A stretch of DNA of 64,000 bases, from contig JAUIRK010000101.1 of assembly GCA_030549495.1 (NCBI GenBank), positions 558,001-622,000 of the forward strand, in the 5' to 3' direction. The translations under genes were made by a program, and so were the position numbers. This stretch comes from Nectonema munidae (lineage: Eukaryota > Nematomorpha > Nectonematoida > Nectonematidae). Below, in pieces: positions 1 through 13,700 of the stretch; the first letter of the stretch is position 1; every line of letters begins with the position of its first letter. A model generated the notes under the pieces. The model was not told the origin of the DNA, ran no database searches, and saw only the letters and a program-made list of their open reading frames with translations.

Positions 1-1307
1 GGAGGTTGTGGTGTTCTCAGTAAAATGTGAAAGTATTAAGCCTAAAACTTTAGTGTATTAGTTGATAAATAGGTTTTTATAAACCGCATTACTTCTCCCC
101 TACTATATTTGTTACTTGTTCTGATTTTCTAAAATCTATAAGCAAACTTAAAAGTGTAAATAGTTATCATATATTTTTATATCTGTAGCAAAGTGATTTT
201 TTTATGAATAATAAAATGATTGATTCATGTTTAAAAAACGCATATTTTTTTAATTAATTTTTTCAGTTTATATAAATAGAAATGTGTTAATTTTATTTAC
301 TTGAGAGTTAAATTATTGAAGATGTTCCGAAAAGCTACAAACTTCAGAAATCTATTTTTCAAGAAATGATTTTATGATTTCATGATATTTTCATTTTTTC
401 AAAGATTTTTTTTAAGTTTTATAATAATAAAGACTGTTCCAAATTAGTTAAAATTTAGAAATAAGATTATTTTAAAAACATTAGAAAATAGTTTTTCTGT
501 TGTCTTTTTTCATTGAAACCATTCATACATCATATTTTTAAAGCGAAAAAGACATGATATATAATTTATCCAATCAGCTTCTAGTTCTTGTGTATAGATC
601 TAAATAACAAATCAAATTAATTGTAAAATCATTTAAGAAGTATAATAACAAATAATCATGACCCGTCATTATGTATTTTCAGAAATAAAAATGGATTATA
701 AACTTTAATAAGAGTATAATAAAACGTTTTATAAAACACAGAGTAACTTCCTGGCTATAAAATAAATGATAAATTCTTTAACTTTCTAAGTCTAACTGAT
801 GACGATAATGTCATAATATTTTGTTTTAAATTAATGGTGATTTTTACTTACCGCGAAATTGTGTCTGACCAATTCCCCATATTAAGGAACCAGAACAGTA
901 TCTACTCTCATTCTTTATTTCATAATGACTCTGTATACAATTCCAGAAGTTTGGTTCAATACAAGAAAAATATTTCGGTATAATATCAATAAAACGGAAT
1001 GCCTCTTTATGGTATCACAATCATAATAGTACTTCTTCAAACTAGTGCAGAGTGTATAAAAAAGTTGCAGAACATGACATGAAGAGATGAAATTATCGAA
1101 TAATTTGTTCAAACTTAAACTGCACAATGGTAAATTTGTAAGACATGAAAGGCTATAGATAATTCACCATCCCTATGTTATCTGTACTTCTTTCTATGTT
1201 GTTTTTTATCCAAAAAAAATAAGACACCGTTTAATGACCCGAATCATGCGGTTGTATGTAAAAATGACAAGAATTAAATAAAGGGTGAGTTTGTGTAAAT
1301 CTTTAAA
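1..1307. other. Upstream flank, no recognised gene
   Basis: Very AT-rich. I saw no protein domain, no tRNA fold and no convincing promoter motif. Short frames on the minus strand (for example 915-1127) are low-complexity and have no family resemblance. Confidence 0.5.
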
Positions 1308-1311
1308 TCTA

Positions 1312-1455
1312 AAAAAAGGCGGGAGTAAAGTTGGTTAGATACTGGGTTTGATAACTCAAGGTCTTAGGTTCGATCCCACATCAAGCCTACTTTCCTCATA
1401 GTTCGATACAAGCGGCGCACTTATGCCCTCTCGATGAAAACGTCCCATAAAAAAT
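1312..1455 (+). repeat. tRNA-derived SINE, copy 1
   Basis: The head resembles a tRNA: AGTTGGTTAGATACTGG (A-box region) and GGTTCGATCCC (B box). The body is CATAGTTCGATACAAGCGG, then CTTCTCGATGAAAAC, shared with copies at 36116 (minus), 57745 and 61750. It ends about 50 bp before the presumed start codon, so it may contribute to the promoter, 5' UTR or an upstream intron. Confidence 0.75.
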
Positions 1456-1499
1456 AAATCAAAAAAAAAATCTACAAATTATATTTAGAAGGCAGTGCG

Positions 1500-1511
1500 A
1501 TGCAATCATGA
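1500..1511 (+). promoter_or_regulatory. Three-codon upstream ORF overlapping the start codon
   Basis: ATG CAA TCA TGA sits directly before the presumed start, and its stop TGA (1509-1511) overlaps the main ATG (1508-1510) as ATGA. If both lie in the mature transcript, scanning ribosomes would meet the minimal ORF first and could reinitiate. Seen directly; any regulatory effect is inference. Confidence 0.3.
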
Positions 1512-1715
1512 TTGCAAAGAAGGTAAATAATTGGATAAACTTCCTGCTATTATCCTCAGTAATCGTGGGATTGGTAGCTGCTGATGCAAATGTGTCTGGT
1601 GATAATAGTGGTGTGTTCACTATAGATAAAAATTCTTCTATAATGATTATTGAAAATTCTAAAAAAAAGTCCTCCATCACACTAAAAAAAATTTCGATGA
1701 TCTGTTTGCCCTCAG
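1508..1715 (+). CDS. Exon 1: signal peptide and N-terminus
   Basis: ATG at 1508 opens a frame with a classic signal peptide: two lysines near the start, hydrophobic core FLLLSSVIVGLVA and a likely cleavage after AADA. N-glycosylation sequons NVS and NSS follow in a short acidic/lysine-rich stretch. The donor is probably CAG|GTGGCG at 1715, a weak site chosen because it ends in phase 1, exactly what the first LDLa exon needs. The frame stays open to 1876, so another donor is possible; GTGTGT after 1612 would also give phase 1. An acceptor-like TTATATTTAG ends at 1488, so an upstream non-coding exon may exist. Confidence 0.6.
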
Positions 1716-4700
1716 GTGGCGACTTCATATATATTGAGAGAAAATTGCAAGGGCTTAATTTGTTTGTTAAAAAGCATGTCAGATATGATAAAAGATATAG
1801 GAATCAAAATATTAAAGAAAATCAGATATTTCTATCTTTGATTATAAGGGCCAATAAATGCCAATATGTTGAATAAAGTAAATAAATGTATGTGTGCAAA
1901 ATGACAATTATATTATCATAGTTAGTGTGAAATATTTATTATTATTGATTCAACCAGAGAATATTTTGAATAATATATATGATAGTTATACTTTGGATAT
2001 ATAAAAAGTTACTATAAAAAGCTGAAATTCTCTACCCACTATTGGATTAAGTGTTTTGAATAAAATTTTAGGTTACGAACGAAACCTTGGCAACTTGCAA
2101 ATAATAAATAAATTAATAATATAAAATTAAGGGTGCGTTGAGAATTGAAGCTTAAGAAGCACTCGTAAGATTAACTTTTATTTTTGCAAAAATTTGTTTC
2201 GTCAATATCATTTTCGGATGTTTATGAATTTATATGTCAACAAAATCGTTCCAAATAAATTTAATTCAAATAACTAGATTTTGAGCTTTGACTGTAATGT
2301 AGTATGTAATCACTAGTTTTAATCATTAGTTTCAGTATTCAAATCATATGCTGCATGATGGTAAGATATGTGGATTTATGTGCCTTTATCACCTTGAATC
2401 AAAAGTATTTCAAGTTTTTGTTCCTTTAATTCTCTAGATAAGTATATTCGAATACGTTTAAGTTTAATTTGATTTAAAACGTAAAAATACGTCAAAATGA
2501 GTAAAGCATCTAATAGTAAATTAAATGTCAACTCAGGCTACTGTTTTGTTTTAAAAGCTTGGAATAAAGAAAACACTTGCGAAAAAGGACTCTCAAAAAC
2601 TCAAAATCATCGAAAAATTACTTTTTATTATTCCTTGTAAACAAGACTACTTATAATCAAGGTCAAGTAAAGTCATTTAACACACAAATTTCGGTGAAAT
2701 TTTTTCTGTTCATTTTTGAAAGATACCCGAAATAAACGTTTATTTTGCCTTTTTATATCCCTAAAATGTTCATTTTTAAAAAGAAACTGTTAGCTCCGAC
2801 ACCCTATAGCTATAAATTATAAAGTTCTTTAGCTTGTTTGTCAAATAATGAATAATGATAAAACATATTAAAGATAGTTTGCATTCATATAGGAAAATGT
2901 TTGTTCATAGGAATTAGTAGGTGTTATTGATGCGTAAAATTACTTATTTATCATAACATTTTTCCATCTTTTTTACACAATCCCATGATTAATAAAAAAT
3001 GTAAATTAATTCAAATTTTCTCCTTCCATCTTTTTTTTCAATGTCACATATGTGAGGCAAGCGTGACAGTTCCTATTGAATATTAACAAATAACATATTG
3101 CTTATGCACAATTGACCCACATTTTCACAGCTCTATAGTACACAAAGAATGTGTTAAGGCAATTATTATGTATAATTTGTTATGATAATTGTTTTAACCA
3201 TCACAACACAAGTTAATAGGTAATAATCAAGTTTTTAGTTTTTTCTTTTTTTCCACTCCTTACAGCTTGACTTCTCACTCAATTGATTTGCAATTTTCAA
3301 GGATACAGCAGAAAAATATGTTTTAATTTGCCCCAGTAATTATATCTAGCAATGGCAGTGCATGCCATCACTGTGGGCATCCTTGAAATAGAAAATATTA
3401 AAATGTGAAAAGATTTTATATTTTTGCGAAGTTTAGCTGGGAGTTATGTCAATGCCTTTGGAACCAGAATTTAATTTAATGACTAAAATTAACAAAACTA
3501 GAAACAATGTACCATTGCAAAAATTAATCAAAATAAATGTAAAAAAATAAATTGTATAAATTAACTCATTTAAAAATTTACTTTGCAGTGTAGCTAGACT
3601 ATTGATAATGGTATGGCAAGAAAGAATTTTAAAGGGGCAAACAAACACTTTGATAAAATCGGCTCGAACTATACCTTCTTGTTGAAAATTATTTAGACTG
3701 CTTTTACCCAAATTTTTGTCTGTGGAGCATAACTTTTTCATTATATTGGAGTCGTTTATAAAAGTAAAAATTACAATTTTTTATATTTGCGGCATCTTTT
3801 TTCAATTTTTAAAACTTCATACAAAAAATATTCTTTTAACGAATCTGCGCATAAAATTAAATGAAAATATAAATAAAATTGGAAAACTGGACATTTAATT
3901 TTTTTACTATAAAAATAACAAACACTATTTTGAAATAACTCGAGTTTGCAAAAGTAATCTTTTTATCGAGCTTAAAATATGCTTTGTTATTTTATTTTAT
4001 CTAAAAGGTTAGTTCAAATTTCTCTTTTTTGCCAGAAAATGTTCTAATTTTTGAAAAAATTAAATACATCAAAAATTTATTGGTTAAAGAAGGAGAATAA
4101 GAACAAAACTGAAAAAAACCAATTCTAATAAATATAAAAATGTTATTTTTCGGCCAAATGATTTTTATTTGCTTAGAAATTTTTTTAATATTTGTCAGAA
4201 TCATCACATATACTCATTTAAATATGATTTAAAATTTTTAGATGCGAGCAAATCAATAGACTTTATTCATTTTGATAGAGAATTTTGCTAGATTTATTTT
4301 TTCTTTCCCCCTCTCTCAAAATCCAGGTTTTCCGCGATCTCATACTAATTTTTGAAATTTTTTTCTCGCGGGAGCATATTTATTTTCTAGGATTTAGCAA
4401 TTTCTAATTTTAAGTAAAATTCACTTTATTTGATATATTTGATTTTTATCGTTAAAGCTACGCTAATCTAAGAATGGTTTTCTGCAGTTTGTAATACTTT
4501 GTTTCTATATACTTACTTATGTTTAAAGTATCAAAATAAATTTTAAAATCTTTCAGATTGATATTCATTTAAATAGATAAATGTGATTGTAATCAATTTT
4601 TTATTCGAAATTTTTTCTTGTATAAATTTTTGAAGCAAGTTTAAAAATAGTTAATTCCCAGAAAACAAGAAACTAATGATTTTTCCTTGTAATTTTATGG

Positions 4701-7700
4701 AAATACAAAAAAAAGGTAAAGAGTCTTGAACACTACTTTTTATGCTGATTTAGATTTTGCTTGGGAATATTGCTAAATATGCACAATGATATTTTTATGA
4801 GCAATATTCTTTCTTACAAACCTGACAAAAATAAAACTAAAACGTTAAATCATATATATTTCTGGTGTAGAACAGTTACACCAAAATTATATTAGTCCAA
4901 GGCCCACTTTTAGGAAGTTTTTCTGCGTTCCACAAAAATATCTTCAAATGAAAAAAAAGTCTTTTTTAAATATTTTCTTTCAAAATTTGCATGGATATTT
5001 GACTCATAAGACTTTTTTATTTTTAAATATTCTTGTAGTAGTATTTTTTGGAAATTTTTAGGTTTTATTATTTCTGTGTCTCACATACATGTTAATAGGA
5101 TCACAAAATATTATAATATTTCAATGACCCACGCAATATTTTTAATGATTAATTTTGGAGAACCCTCGTGTAGTGTATGGAAAGAATACCAAGCACATAT
5201 TCATATACGTATCATGCTAGGTAATTATAATAAAATTATTCATCCATTTTAAGGCTCATTACTTTGAAAATGAATTGTCTGCCTATCTTTTTCAATGAAT
5301 ATATAATTTAAAAGAGTCTATTTTGATTTTATGATACTAAAAGGGTTTAAGCACAAAAGATATAAATATGTACGCATTTTGCTTTAACATCGTGTAATTC
5401 GCATTCTAAGTTCGTTCTTCCTAATATAAAAATAATACTGTTTCCTTTCTCAAAAACATATTTTAAATGGAATTCAAAATTAAAATTTTTATATATTTAA
5501 AACATTTGTATAAAAACGATTTAAAATATTACATCAACAGACTTGTATATTTTTATATGAAAAGTCTTCTTGTCATTTAAATCACGCATTTTATAATTTT
5601 TATGATAAGTAGAAGAATGCTAGCCTACCTACTAGAAAATACTTTTACTTTTGAATAAATTTTCAGTTTTGTCCGTTTTAAAAGGTTTTTTCTTTGAAAG
5701 AGTATGCAGCAATACATTTTTGGTCGAACTTCTAAGTATCATCAATTCTTTAGACATTCTCAAACTTCTCTCAGTAAATAAAAGGGTGAATGGCATGTCC
5801 ATTATAATAAGCAGCGTCATCATTAATGTCATTTTCATGTCCATAATTCTTATTTTTAATGTAGCATTCACAAAGCAATGCTCCTCCACACACTTTGATA
5901 TAGACTTCCCAGTCCTGTCCATTATACGAAAGTTCAAGAAAATGAACAAACTGTACACTTTTCTCATAGCAAAAGCAAATGTTGTCATGCATTTAGAAAA
6001 CAAACAGAAGAATGCTTTGTCTTTTTTCTTCACATGCAAAATGCACAATTTATATTCAAAATGCGCATTTATCTCTCCCTCTGGACAAAATCTTGGAAGT
6101 TTAAGTTCCATTTTGACATTGCCATAAAATCGAGATATTCTTAGAAGTTGCATTTGCACACATATCACATTTGTCGCATGAAAGACCAAAGGAAGCAATG
6201 CATGGCGAGTGTGTGTTTGTATGATATTTGACAAAACTTTAATAATAAAGTTATTGATGGGATGAAATCCTATTGTTTTACATGAAGCATTACAAATCTT
6301 TTGTTAAAGCGCTCTGTCCTATATTTATCCCTCAAACTTAATATAATTTAAAAGTTTAAATTCTTTAAAACGATCAAAGATACATTTTTCCAATTTGAAT
6401 GAATACATGAATGAACAGAAATGTTTGAAACTTTTACGAAACAATCCTTTCGCATATGATATTTCCTGCAGGAATGCTGAGTCCATGATCTACCTGGTTT
6501 TGTCATCCGTAATAAGACTCATCAGGCGGCACATTGAATCATAAAATTGAAAATTTCTATATTCGTTATTTTAAGCATCAAATAAACGCCATTTTATAAT
6601 TTTCAAATTGAAAAATATTTAAAAATTAATTTATAAATAACTATTTTTTCATTTTTTTTTGAATAAAAAATTTGTAAAAAATTATTGTTATAAATTTAAA
6701 ATTATACAAAAAATACATAGAAATATTCTTTTGATTATTTCAATAAAAATAAACTTATAAAATATTATTTTTATATATTTAAAAGTTTATAAAATATATA
6801 ATTAAGAAATTATTTTGATGAATTTAAATTTTATAAATAAACCAATTATTCACCATGTATGCTTTTATGTGCCTATCGAAAAAGAATGATAGGGAAAAAG
6901 ATGATAGTTCTACTTGAAAATCAGAATAATAGAAAGAGGTGGAAGTTATGAACTTGGAATGATTGCTGATTGACAAGGAAGGCAAATGAAATTGCAGAGC
7001 AAATGTGAAAGAGGAGTATTGATCTACTGTACTGGAAAACAATTGTAAATGTTAAGCAGCAAAAAACCGAACTTTTTATGGTGAGGAATCTAATAGAAGA
7101 TGGACTTGAGAGAAGAATTTCGAAAACATAATTATTGAAGTAGACTTAAATAGAATCTGGGGAAAGAAAGTGGCTGCAACAACGTGTATCGACGTGGAAT
7201 TGTTTGTCAGATATACCACAGAAAAAAAAGGATTTATTTTTAATAGGAAACAGAAAAAAGACCGACATAATAATAATAGTAGTGTAGAAAACTTAACTAC
7301 ACTATATATGTTATTTACTGACGGAGATTAAAAACTTGAAATATTGCAAAGTAAGATTCGGAAATAATGATATTGTGAGTTAACATAAGAAAGTTGTGCT
7401 TAACATCTGGAAAAGAAATTGCAAAAAGCAAAAAGTTAAAAAGATTGAGAGATTTAGGGCATGGAAACTGAGAAACTCTCACTATTTTAAAAAATTATTG
7501 AACGTAGACAATCAGAGAGGCGTGATTGAAGAAGCACAAAAATTTGAGTGAGCTGAAAGGACACAATGAAATCGATAGCTAGTGTTAGTTATTGAAAAAT
7601 TATTTTTAACCAGAGAACTGTACTTTAGTAAACTATCTTTTTATAAAGGAAATGCTAATGTGGGAAGTATCACGCATATACATGATTGCTACACATTATC

Positions 7701-10700
7701 CAAAATTTTCTTAATTATGAAAAGTTTATGTTTTTTGAAGTACTATTAAATAGTTGAACAATTTTGTTTTATGTTTTTTCAAATAGAAATTAAATTTTGT
7801 ATGTATAGTTAAACGCTTAGTTTAAAAGAATATTAGTGCAGGAAGCGTAATCTTTGACATTAGTAATCTCCTTATCATATTCTATCTATTCCCATTTTCA
7901 TTGATACTATTTAACATGTACAAAAGTTACATAATTTTGTCTTCATATCACTAGCAAATACATTTATACTCCTTTTTGCTGTAGAATGTCACGAATGGCA
8001 GTTTGACTGTGATTTTGGTTTTCCGAAGTGCATACCAGCAACTAAATTCTTAGACGGCAAAATTGATTGTCTCAATGGAGGAGATGAAAGTAAACTCATT
8101 TTTATTTACTTTAAATTCTCACCTTACCCCGCAAATTTTCAATTAATTTTTCATCTAATCTTCATAAATACTTTATGTATTATATTTTGTGAGAATAAAA
8201 ATGTATCCTTTAACATCTTTTTCTTTATCATATAATAATACAGTTTATTTTTTGCCTAACATAATTATTATAGTTTACTAATAATATACCTCTTTATAAT
8301 CACGTATATCATTCGACTTTTTAACATATGACATAGCATAATTATTTAATCAAATTATAATTCAATGCCTGCAAAATTTGTATCTTAAAAGTAATATAAA
8401 ATTTAATATATGATTTTTTATATATATTTTGGAATCGTATCCTTTTATAAAGATAAAATGTAAAATGTAAGATACACATTTTTAAATTCAAAATTTTCGA
8501 ACGGTGCTTTACTGAAAAGAAGAAAGAAAATAAAAACTTTCACAAATTTGCACAAAGATGAAAATAGTAACATGGATAAATACGCATAGTTAAATATTCT
8601 TTTTCGTATAAAATAAATGGGTTTTCAATTTGGTGTTAATGTCAAAGTTTTAAAAAGAAAGTGAATCGAATGCAGAGCCGGACTTAAGGATTCTTGGGCT
8701 TTCAAAACAGTTTTAACAGGTTTTTAATTTTTTATTATCGCTATTACAAGGGAAGCATAATCTTCAATAAATGTACATATAGGAATGTCGCGAGTTGATC
8801 AATACAAAACCCTTCTACCGCTAGGGTATATGTTTACCAAAAAATTAAGATCTTACAGATAAGAAATTATGGGCCCTAATATTAATGCGCTTTACCAATT
8901 GCCTCGTTTATATAACTTTTGCTTTAGTAATTTGTCTCCCAAAAAGTCGCATATTGTAAGAGATTTGTAATATAATAATTTTTGGGAGAATGAAAAATTA
9001 AAGGCTCTCATAATGCCCGAGATTGCATGATACCAGATTATATACAGTAATTATTTATCATTAATATATTCTTTTCTTGATATGAAGTTAATATTATTAT
9101 GGTGAAGGTTTATTTTTTAAGAATGTCGTCACAAAAAATAACTATTTAAAAAATAATAAAAAATTTCAGCCACCGTACTTTTAAGCTGATATGCCACTAT
9201 TATATAATATACATGAATATACTGAGTATAGAACATTAACCAAGTTTGTTCAATTTATTTGTTAAAGATAGAAGTAAAATATTTAGCTGATTCCTTAGTT
9301 TGAATAAGGAGTTATATGTTGGCTGAATTTATATGGAAGTATTATTAGATTCACAAAGTCGGCAAAAAGTTTTTTAAGCAGGATTTCACTAATTTATAAG
9401 TTATTTTTTGGACCATAAAAGTTAGTAACTTGCATTCAAATAACCAAAAATACCATTAAAATTTTTTCTTGTTACTTATGATTCTTATATTAATTATTTT
9501 TTAAAATCTTTTATTTATATTTTTATTCAAACATGTAAGTATAAAGCGATTATATCTTTATTCCAAAGTTGTTATTTTTTTTAACCTGGATTACTTACGA
9601 GAGAAATTGAAAATAAATGACATTTCAAACGTAAAAACAAAAAAGACTAGTAGATATTAATAATTATTTTCTATATTTAAAAAGTTACATTAAAGTTGAT
9701 CTATGTTTATATTCAAGAATTTTGGGCATCATATATCTTAATTAGAAATTACTTAATTAATAAAAGACCTAAATATGAATAAAGAACCAATCATAAGGAA
9801 ATAAATAAGACAGCATTTGATTCATACTGTATACAATTTCTAAAAAACAAAAAAGTTATATAATTTAATCAGAGACCAACTCAAGTCTGTTTATTTTAAA
9901 CTTGGAAGAAATGTAAAAAATATACATACTTTTAAAATTAAATATTATATCTAAAACAATGAATCTTATTGATCTTTTCAAAAAATGGTTTGGGGCGCGA
10001 ACAATATTTTTTAGAGTCTTACGATCCAGAATTTAAAAAACGAATCGTTTTTACTTTTTCAACCCAAATTTATATAATTAAAGAAGAAGATTTTCATTTC
10101 TTGGGATACTTGTGTCTCACTGATCCTTAATGGGTTATAAATCAAATGAGTAGCATTTAATTAACAAATTATTCATTTCCTTTTACATTTTTCTCTGCCA
10201 AATGTCTGATTTATTGAATATTTTCAAGATTGCCCCAAAAATGCGTTCATATGTTCTGATCGAAAACGGTGCATAAGACCAACTCAAGTGAAAGATGGAG
10301 TGAAGGATTGCTTTGATGGCTCTGACGAAGGTACTTTAAATACTATTATTCGTGATCCAATGAATTTTAAAATTTGCTAAATATCTTAAATATTTTTCAT
10401 TTTCCCAAAATCATAAAAGACTTTTTTGAGTAGTTTAGAGCCAAATTTACAAAATTTTAAATAAATTTATATATACATATTATAAACTATAATTTTTTTT
10501 TTTTTATTAAAACTAAAACTTTATTGAGATACAAAAAATTTAAAGTTAAAATAAAAAATTTCGGAGACAGCATGCGCACGTATAACCGTTACGCATGCTG
10601 CCGACATTGGAGGAGCTTCCTCATTTGTTGACAGCTTGCTGTGCTTCTGTTGACGGCTTGCCGTATTTGAGTATATAGAGATCCAAAGGGGGAGTGTTGT

Positions 10701-13700
10701 AGATTCCAACCTCACCGTGGTCCAAAGTTCCATAGCCCAAAGGCAGAGCTGGCTGGAAGTGGCCACGCAGAGGTTGTGTGAGAGCTGGAGAAGGAGGAAC
10801 GGCAGTTTCTGACCGAGCCGGCGCTGAAGACGTCGGGACCGTCAGATTCTCTATCTTGCGAGCGAGTTGAGCGACTTGATCCCCGAGAGTTTGGAGAGTG
10901 TATTCTCCCAAAAAACCCACAGATTCAAGTCGGGATGGTCTTGGAACGAAGGTGTATGCTGGTCGTTGAGGCGTGGTGAAATCTTCCGACGCTTGGGACG
11001 ATGAAGGTGCAGTCATTTCCATAAAGGAAGTGATATAAAGATCAGAACAAAAAGTTTAGTAATTTTTTGTATTAAATGACTGTATGTTCAAAAAATTAAG
11101 TTTTTTTTAAAAGATACACGTATTTATAAGTTCGCAAAATATTTTAAAAATTATTAGATTACAATGATAGGCAAGGATCTTATTGGATAACACTAATCTC
11201 ATGTAAGTAAATAATACATTTAAAAATCTAGTTGATTTAATTTTAGGATAGCTAGAATAAAATTAACCATTTAAGGCCAAGCAAAGCAGACGATATCTAA
11301 AAAAACGCAGACGATTTATATTCAAAGTCATTGAAAAAAGCAGACGAAGGTGAAACTACTTATGTTCCAAAATAGGAACATAAGCCGTAAATGGGTTAAT
11401 AAAGGCAATAAGGGCAAACTATTACGTTTCAATGATGTGAAATCAAATTTTTTTTGTTCTCTCTGATGCATTTTGAATGCGTTAATGAAATTAAGGTGAG
11501 ATAGTTCTTTAGATACACAGTTATTTAGTTTTAAATTTTTTCCTTTGATCTAATTTATATTTCCACTACTAAACAAATGCATGTGTATTCCGTGATACAG
11601 ATGGAAATCTTGTATGATCGCTTCTTGTTTCGATACAATGGGCAATCATGTCAACGAAAAATTCTATTCATGCCAAAGCAAGGTTCTAATGATTCATTAT
11701 GCAAATTTTGATTCATTTCTATGTTTAACTACCAAAATAATCAGACGATATCTAGTATAAAGCAGAAGATTTGTATTAAAAAGCATTAATAAACGCAGAC
11801 GATTCACATTTTTGTAAAGTCGACAAATGTCGACTGTGGTAAATAATGGGTTAACAAAGGCTCCTTAATTTTTTCTTTCAAAACATCAATGTGTCATCTC
11901 TAATTTTTTTAAATTCTTCAAGCAACGGCATGAAAATTGAGTTTTCAGAATGTTTTTAATAAATTGGAATTTTCTTTCAGTAAGACAAGGAAATGAATCA
12001 AGATTTCAATATATGAATTATAGAACCCTGACTTTGTTATCAATTAAAATTTTTATAAATATGTTTGTTAATTGTACGAGTAAAAATGTTAATTTTGATG
12101 TGTACCGCGGCCAATTATAGTGGTACAAATGGCAATTAACATTCATCTCGCTACAATTGCCAACCAAAATAAATTCTTATCTGCACATTGATATATATCA
12201 AATCTTCGGTAAATTACTATAAAATAAAATCTGAAAAAATATTATCGTTGCAAATTTTGGGATTAAAATCCTCTAACAGGTGGCAAAGTAATCTAGGATA
12301 AATAGAGGTTATAAAATCTCGATTTGTTGAAAGATTTTCAATCAAAAAATTTGGAAATATAATGCTTTTTTAGATAACAATTTTATCTTAAAGTGTATTA
12401 ATTAATATTATTATGAATTTATCTTTCAGCTTCTTGGTTTGGATTTAAAATATACAATTATAGCTTATGTGACTTACTTTTTAGAATGTTCACTCACCGA
12501 ATTTGTCTGTAATAGAGGAGGGTGTATAAGTTCTGAAAAAGTTAATGACAGAGTGAGACAATGTCCTGATGGCTCCGATGAAAGTAAGCAATGAACTAAA
12601 TACGAAAATTCATATTTAAGGCCAAATATTACAATATGTGTTTAAGCTTTCAATGTTGAAAGAGGGAAGAAGTATGCTGTTCACCACTTGAAGGATTCTG
12701 AAGACATAGCTCCTCTCTGCCACTTGGGAAACATAAATACAACTTGTGGAAAGGATGGACAATGCCAGCTTGTGGACGGGAATATTGAATGTGCTTGTAA
12801 TTCAGGATCTACATTTTCTCCTCAACAAAACGCTTGTATAGGTAAGCTTGCTGTTTTAATTGCTAGTAATATTTATATCAGTGATCGAGCTTTCAAATTC
12901 GGATTGTGGACCTTCCCATATAAATTTTCCAGTTATGGAAGTATATTCTTTTCGTGGTTTCGATGCCCAGAACTAAAAAAATTATGTAAAAGATGTAAAA
13001 ACAACTATTTTGTACATTTGAAACAAATTTTGATAAAACATTTTATGAAAAAAATGAAAAAATGAAATGAAGAATCCGAGTTTTGTAAAAAAGTATTAGA
13101 AATCTGAAAATTTTAATATTGGATCTTAAAAGACCGAAATAAAAAAAATAAAAATTCTAAATTCGTTAAATGAGCCAGTTAGTCGTTCTAGTTTTAAATA
13201 TAATAGTTTTGAAATCTTTAAAGTTTTTGGATCAGTATACATATATTTTTAAGTTAAATTTATCATTTGCGTCCCTTAACAAATAAATAAGTTTTTGTTG
13301 ACACTCGCTAAAATTCTGAGTCCAGTTCTTCCACAAACATTTTATCCTACTTGAATTGCCTCTAGAATAACTACATATACCTATATCCTTAATTACATTA
13401 AACTACTTATAAGTATTTACACGTACTTAAAAGAAAAAATGATTATAGATTGTTCAAATTTAACCTAACTTTAAAACAAGCATATGTGGAGATTTGGATT
13501 TATCGACACAGTATTAAGTTAAATGAAAATATGAATATATAAAATTTCATATTTAATTATGCAGGCGCAAAACTATGAACATAAATTTTGTTGAGATGCA
13601 ATTTAATTTGATGTCAAAGATGCTGATCAAATATTGATCAAAAAAATAATTCATTGAAGACAAGACATATTTTTAGGGATTTCGCCCTTAAATTTTAGTG

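Larger units (their letters stand above)
10493..11040 (-). mobile_element. GC-rich retrocopy-like insert with poly(A) tail
   Basis: On the minus strand a GC-rich block ends with AATAAAG, about 12 bases, then a run of about 15 A (plus-strand 10495-10509). This is the shape of a reverse-transcribed polyadenylated RNA. The interval is inside intron 3 and antisense to the host gene. Target duplications were not clear. It could be a retrogene, a processed pseudogene or an unclassified retroposon. Confidence 0.5.

Noticed and set aside
1312-1390. Functional tRNA gene
   Set aside because: A and B box-like sequences exist, but no acceptor stem pairs, and the same block recurs as a dispersed repeat.
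1716-1876. Continuation of the first frame as a stand-alone 122-codon secreted protein
   Set aside because: The signal peptide is convincing, but composition after 1715 becomes low-complexity and the phase-1 donor joins well to the LDLa exon. A single-exon small protein is less likely, though not excluded.
5651-6127. Plus-strand 158-codon frame with hydrophobic stretches
   Set aside because: Most likely the shadow of the minus-strand cysteine-rich relic; the membrane-like stretches reflect poly-ATT composition.
8672-8885. hAT-like ends (GCCGGACTTAAGG and GGGCCCTAAT)
   Set aside because: No clear inverted pair or target duplication, so not listed as an element.
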